A DNA stretch of 20,323 nucleotides from Woeseiaceae bacterium. Lineage in GTDB: Bacteria > Pseudomonadota > Gammaproteobacteria > Steroidobacterales > Woeseiaceae. The notes below the pieces were generated by a model. That model saw only the letters and a program-made list of their open reading frames with translations. It was not told the DNA's origin and searched no databases. The stretch covers positions 4,296 through 24,618 of the forward strand of contig PBVS01000013.1 in assembly GCA_002728725.1 (NCBI GenBank), written 5' to 3'. Below, one piece after another: positions 16,446 through 20,323 of the stretch. Position 1 is the stretch's first letter, and each line of letters begins with the position of its first letter. The position numbers and the translations under genes are program-made.

Positions 16446-17405
16446 ATGCTAATAAAAAAGCCAAATAAAATTCGATCTTACGAGATAACCAGTGAAAGAA
16501 ACTATTTAAATCGTCGTAGTTTCATTCAATCTGGATGTCTCATTGCAGGTGGAATTCTTTCTCAAGGTATCCATTCGGCTAATCTACCGGATCAGCCTTT
16601 TGATAAATTAGAAAATATCAATCAAAGCGAATACAGCACAGACGAACAAATAAATAATATTATCGATGTCACTTCATATAATAATTATTACGAATTTGGT
16701 ATGGGTAAGGCTGACCCGAATAGAAATTCAAGGGAATTTCAGTCTAGACCCTGGGAAATCGAAGTGAGTGGTGAGGCAGAAATAACCGGAAATTTTGATA
16801 TTGAAGATTTTATAAAACCTTATCAGCTTGAAGAACGAATCTATCGTATGAGGTGTGTGGAAGCATGGTCAATGGTGATTCCTTGGGTTGGCGTCCCTTT
16901 GGTTGATGTAATCAAAAAATTCAAACCACTCTCTTCTGCTAAATTTGTAAAATTTGAAACCTTGTATGACAAAGAGAGAATGCCTGGTCAAAAATCAAGG
17001 GTATTGAGATGGCCTTATAGGGAAGGTCTTACGATTGCTGAGGCAACCAATCCACTTCCAATTCTTGCTGTTGGAATTTATGGAAGAGCTTTACCAAATC
17101 AAAATGGAGCGCCAATTAGGCTTGTGGTTCCCTGGAAATATGGTTTTAAAGGCATAAAAGGAATTGTTAAGATCAGTTTTGAAAAATCACAACCAAAAAC
17201 AAGTTGGCAAATGGCAGCCCCAAATGAATATGGATTCTATGCAAATGTTAATCCGAAGGTATCCCATCCTCGATGGAGCCAGGCAAGAGAAAGGAGAATT
17301 GGAAGCGGTGTTTTCGCTAGCAAGCAACCAACATTGTTATTCAATGGCTATGAAGAGCATGTGGCTCACCTTTACGACGGATTAAATCTCCGGAGACATT
17401 TTTAA
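16446..17405 (+). CDS. msrP: Periplasmic methionine sulfoxide reductase catalytic subunit MsrP
   Basis: This Mo-pterin enzyme repairs oxidised methionines in periplasmic proteins. From the ATG at 16446 it is 319 residues (E. coli MsrP is 334). The frame extends upstream into soxC, but that part lacks family similarity. A Tat signal is present (NRRSFIQSG, RR at 23-24). The molybdenum-ligand cysteine is C137 in RMRCVEAWSMVIPW. Other highly conserved stretches are YYEFGMGKADP, NGAPIRLVVPWKYGFKGIK, and EYGFYANVNP with SHPRWSQA. The E. coli homologue is anchored functionally to MsrQ, encoded 12 bases downstream. Sharing an apparent transcript with another sulfite-oxidase-family enzyme (SoxC-like) is uncommon. 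Confidence 0.97.
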   Translation: MLIKKPNKIRSYEITSERNYLNRRSFIQSGCLIAGGILSQGIHSANLPDQPFDKLENINQSEYSTDEQINNIIDVTSYNNYYEFGMGKADPNRNSREFQSRPWEIEVSGEAEITGNFDIEDFIKPYQLEERIYRMRCVEAWSMVIPWVGVPLVDVIKKFKPLSSAKFVKFETLYDKERMPGQKSRVLRWPYREGLTIAEATNPLPILAVGIYGRALPNQNGAPIRLVVPWKYGFKGIKGIVKISFEKSQPKTSWQMAAPNEYGFYANVNPKVSHPRWSQARERRIGSGVFASKQPTLLFNGYEEHVAHLYDGLNLRRHF

Positions 17406-17417
17406 TCTCATATAAAA

Positions 17418-18017
17418 ATGCTCGCTATAAAGACAGTAAAATATTACGTCAAACCTGCAGTATTTTTATTATGCTTGATGCCATTACTCTTGATCATCGG
17501 TGATCTTTTTGAAATAACCGGAACTCTGGGCGCCAATCCAATTGAAAATATGCAAGATAGATTTGGAATTTGGGGTTTACGATTTATCGTAGCTGTATTA
17601 ATGATATCTCCACTTCGATCTATTACTGGTTTCACTTGGATAACTCAGTTTAGAAGAATGATCGGTCTGTATGCTTTCTTTTATGTTTTGATGCATTTTT
17701 TGGTATGGCTTTTATTGGAACAAAGTATACTAATGTCAGCAATTATTGAAGATATAGCTACAAGACCTTTTATTACGATTGGTTTCATAGCTTTGCTCAT
17801 ACTTCTTGCATTAGCCTCAACCTCCACAATGAATATAAGAAAAAAAATGGGAAATAGTTGGGTTAGACTTCATTCTAGTATTTATTTGGCAAGCATTTTG
17901 GGAGTTTGGCATTTCTGGTGGCAAGTTAAAAAAGACATAACAGAACCACTGATCTATGCAATCATCATTTCTATTTTACTTTTGTACCGTCTGAGAAAAA
18001 AATACACTTATACCTAG
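17418..18017 (+). CDS. msrQ: Heme-binding membrane subunit MsrQ
   Basis: This 199-residue inner-membrane protein has about six transmembrane helices of the ferric-reductase-like domain. It carries electrons from the quinone pool or a cytoplasmic flavin reductase to MsrP through b-type heme. Family features are the TGTLGANPIENM segment with RFGIWGLRFI, SPLRSITG, the RRMIGLYAFFYVLMHF helix with heme-ligand histidine, and the WVRLHSSIYLASILGVWHFWW helix region with further histidines. It follows msrP by 12 bases and ends the operon before a strong bidirectional terminator. Confidence 0.96.
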   Translation: MLAIKTVKYYVKPAVFLLCLMPLLLIIGDLFEITGTLGANPIENMQDRFGIWGLRFIVAVLMISPLRSITGFTWITQFRRMIGLYAFFYVLMHFLVWLLLEQSILMSAIIEDIATRPFITIGFIALLILLALASTSTMNIRKKMGNSWVRLHSSIYLASILGVWHFWWQVKKDITEPLIYAIIISILLLYRLRKKYTYT

Positions 18018-18020
18018 TAA

Positions 18021-18048
18021 AAAAAAACCCTGCATTGCAGGGTTTTTT
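18021..18048. terminator. Bidirectional terminator between msrQ and groEL
   Basis: A GC-rich inverted repeat, CCCTGC (18028-18033) and GCAGGG (18037-18042), is flanked by an A-run on the left (18019-18027) and six T on the right (18043-18048). It can end both the plus-strand msrPQ transcript and the minus-strand groESL transcript, which converge here. Confidence 0.93.
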
Positions 18049-18070
18049 GTGTATGGAAAAATGAGCTATT

Positions 18071-19726
<1,656 letters not shown>

Positions 19727-19781
19727 TTAACTTTCCTCTTATGTTAATTCTTAAAATTAAAATTAATGGATTAAAATTCCA

Positions 19782-20072
19782 TTAACCTTCGAATATAGCG
19801 ACGATGTCATCTTCTTTCATTACCAGAAGTTCCTCACCATCAACTTTTATTTCAGTACCGCTGTATTTACCAAAAAGGACTTGGTCACCAGCTTTTACAT
19901 CTAATGCGCGTATTTCACCAGATTCCATTACTCTTCCATTACCAACGGCAAGTACTTCACCTTTGATAGGTTTTTCAGTAGCTGCATCTGGAAGAACTAT
20001 TCCACCTGGTGATGTGCGCTCTTCTTCCATACGCTTTACTATAACTCTGTCATGAAGCGGACGAATATTCAT
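19782..20072 (-). CDS. groES: Co-chaperonin GroES
   Basis: This 96-residue co-chaperonin caps the GroEL ring as a heptamer. Family stretches are [14 protein letters not shown] at the N-terminus, the mobile loop [15 protein letters not shown] (about 17-31), and [10 protein letters not shown]. The [20 protein letters not shown] segment is followed by the closing DIVAIFEG. A good Shine-Dalgarno (AAGGAGA) lies seven bases before the ATG. It is the first gene of the groESL operon. Confidence 0.99.
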   Translation of the reverse strand: MNIRPLHDRVIVKRMEEERTSPGGIVLPDAATEKPIKGEVLAVGNGRVMESGEIRALDVKAGDQVLFGKYSGTEIKVDGEELLVMKEDDIVAIFEG

Positions 20073-20130
20073 CGGCTGCTCTCCTTTATATTTTATTTAA
20101 CTCAAATTCATTACTCCGTGATAGAATTGC

Positions 20131-20157
20131 CTAGCACTCGAACACGAAGAGTGCTAA
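20131..20157. promoter_or_regulatory. CIRCE operator (HrcA-binding inverted repeat)
   Basis: CTAGCACTC (20131-20139) and GAGTGCTAA (20149-20157) are separated by nine bases. This matches the CIRCE consensus TTAGCACTC-N9-GAGTGCTAA at 17 of 18 positions. It lies at the expected transcript start, 59 bases before groES. It indicates heat-inducible repression of groESL by HrcA. The hrcA gene itself is not in the window. Confidence 0.97.
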
Positions 20158-20184
20158 TAATAAGGTCATTACGGTAAATTTCAA
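20157..20184 (-). promoter_or_regulatory. groESL promoter abutting CIRCE
   Basis: On the minus strand, TTGAAA (20184-20179) and TATTAT (20162-20157) are separated by 16 bases. The -10 touches the first arm of CIRCE, so bound HrcA would block RNA polymerase. The same region also reads CTTGAAA-N13-CCTTATTA, a partial match to a sigma32 heat-shock promoter, so dual control is possible. Confidence 0.7.
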
Positions 20185-20323
20185 GTAAAAATTATAAATT
20201 CAGCAAGTTTTGAGTATTGAATTTATGGCTTATAGCAATATATTTAATAGGATATAAAGTAATAAATCATTATATAGGTCTCTTTTCTGACTTATAATAA
20301 CCTCCTTTAAACAATGTCTTATT

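Noticed and set aside
20270..20298. TATAAT at 20293-20298 as a plus-strand promoter for a gene beyond the right end
   Set aside because: The -10 is perfect, but the -35 (TTATAT) is weak and the downstream gene is outside the window, so it cannot be supported.

Overview
The window reads as a compact, AT-rich chromosome segment from a proteobacterium, most likely a marine-type gammaproteobacterium. The lineage is inferred from gene content: a GroEL with a GGM tail, a beta/gamma-type seven-iron ferredoxin FdxA, and the MsrP/MsrQ pair. Genes are tightly packed. Several convergent pairs overlap or nearly touch (1386-1389, 3808/3810, 5194/5199). No tRNA, rRNA, CRISPR array, insertion sequence or phage gene was seen.

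Layout. 1-1389: 3' part of a TPR protein that enters from outside the window. 1386-3119 (-): fused PabB-PabC for p-aminobenzoate synthesis. 3194-3808 (+): rhomboid protease. 3810-4247 (-): MOSC protein. 4304-5194 (+): haloalkane dehalogenase-like hydrolase. 5199-7223 (-): ferredoxin FdxA, MBL-fold hydrolase and NUDIX hydrolase. 7341-8216 (+): EamA transporter. 8277-10966 (+): exported TPR protein with a TonB-C-like tail, then MsrA, then GTP cyclohydrolase I. 11013-14156 (-): isoleucyl-tRNA synthetase, preceded by a complete T-box leader at about 14168-14420. 14560-18017 (+): SoxD-like cytochrome c, SoxC-like sulfite dehydrogenase, MsrP and MsrQ. A bidirectional terminator follows. 18071-20072 (-): groEL and groES behind a CIRCE operator at 20131-20157.

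The most striking element is the ileS locus. The leader carries the recognisable parts of a canonical tRNA-sensing T-box riboswitch: an AG bulge, a distal-loop motif, an AUC (Ile) specifier, Stem III, and an antiterminator with the UGGUACC bulge that competes with a strong terminator. T-boxes are classically a Firmicutes, Actinobacteria and Chloroflexi device. The enzyme downstream is a type-2 IleRS whose class I signature reads GIHH instead of HIGH, a variant linked to mupirocin hyper-resistance. The regulator and enzyme look like one horizontally acquired cassette.

The second theme is periplasmic sulfur and methionine redox. A Tat-exported sulfite dehydrogenase with its c-type cytochrome is apparently co-transcribed with the methionine sulfoxide reductase MsrPQ, and a cytoplasmic MsrA lies 4 kb away. 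The rest is housekeeping: folate precursors, nucleotide or acyl-CoA hydrolysis, transport and chaperonins. The only unannotated stretch over 300 bases is 14157-14559, which holds the T-box leader and the divergent ileS and cytochrome promoter region. The right end (20158-20323) holds the groESL promoter and no gene I can support.
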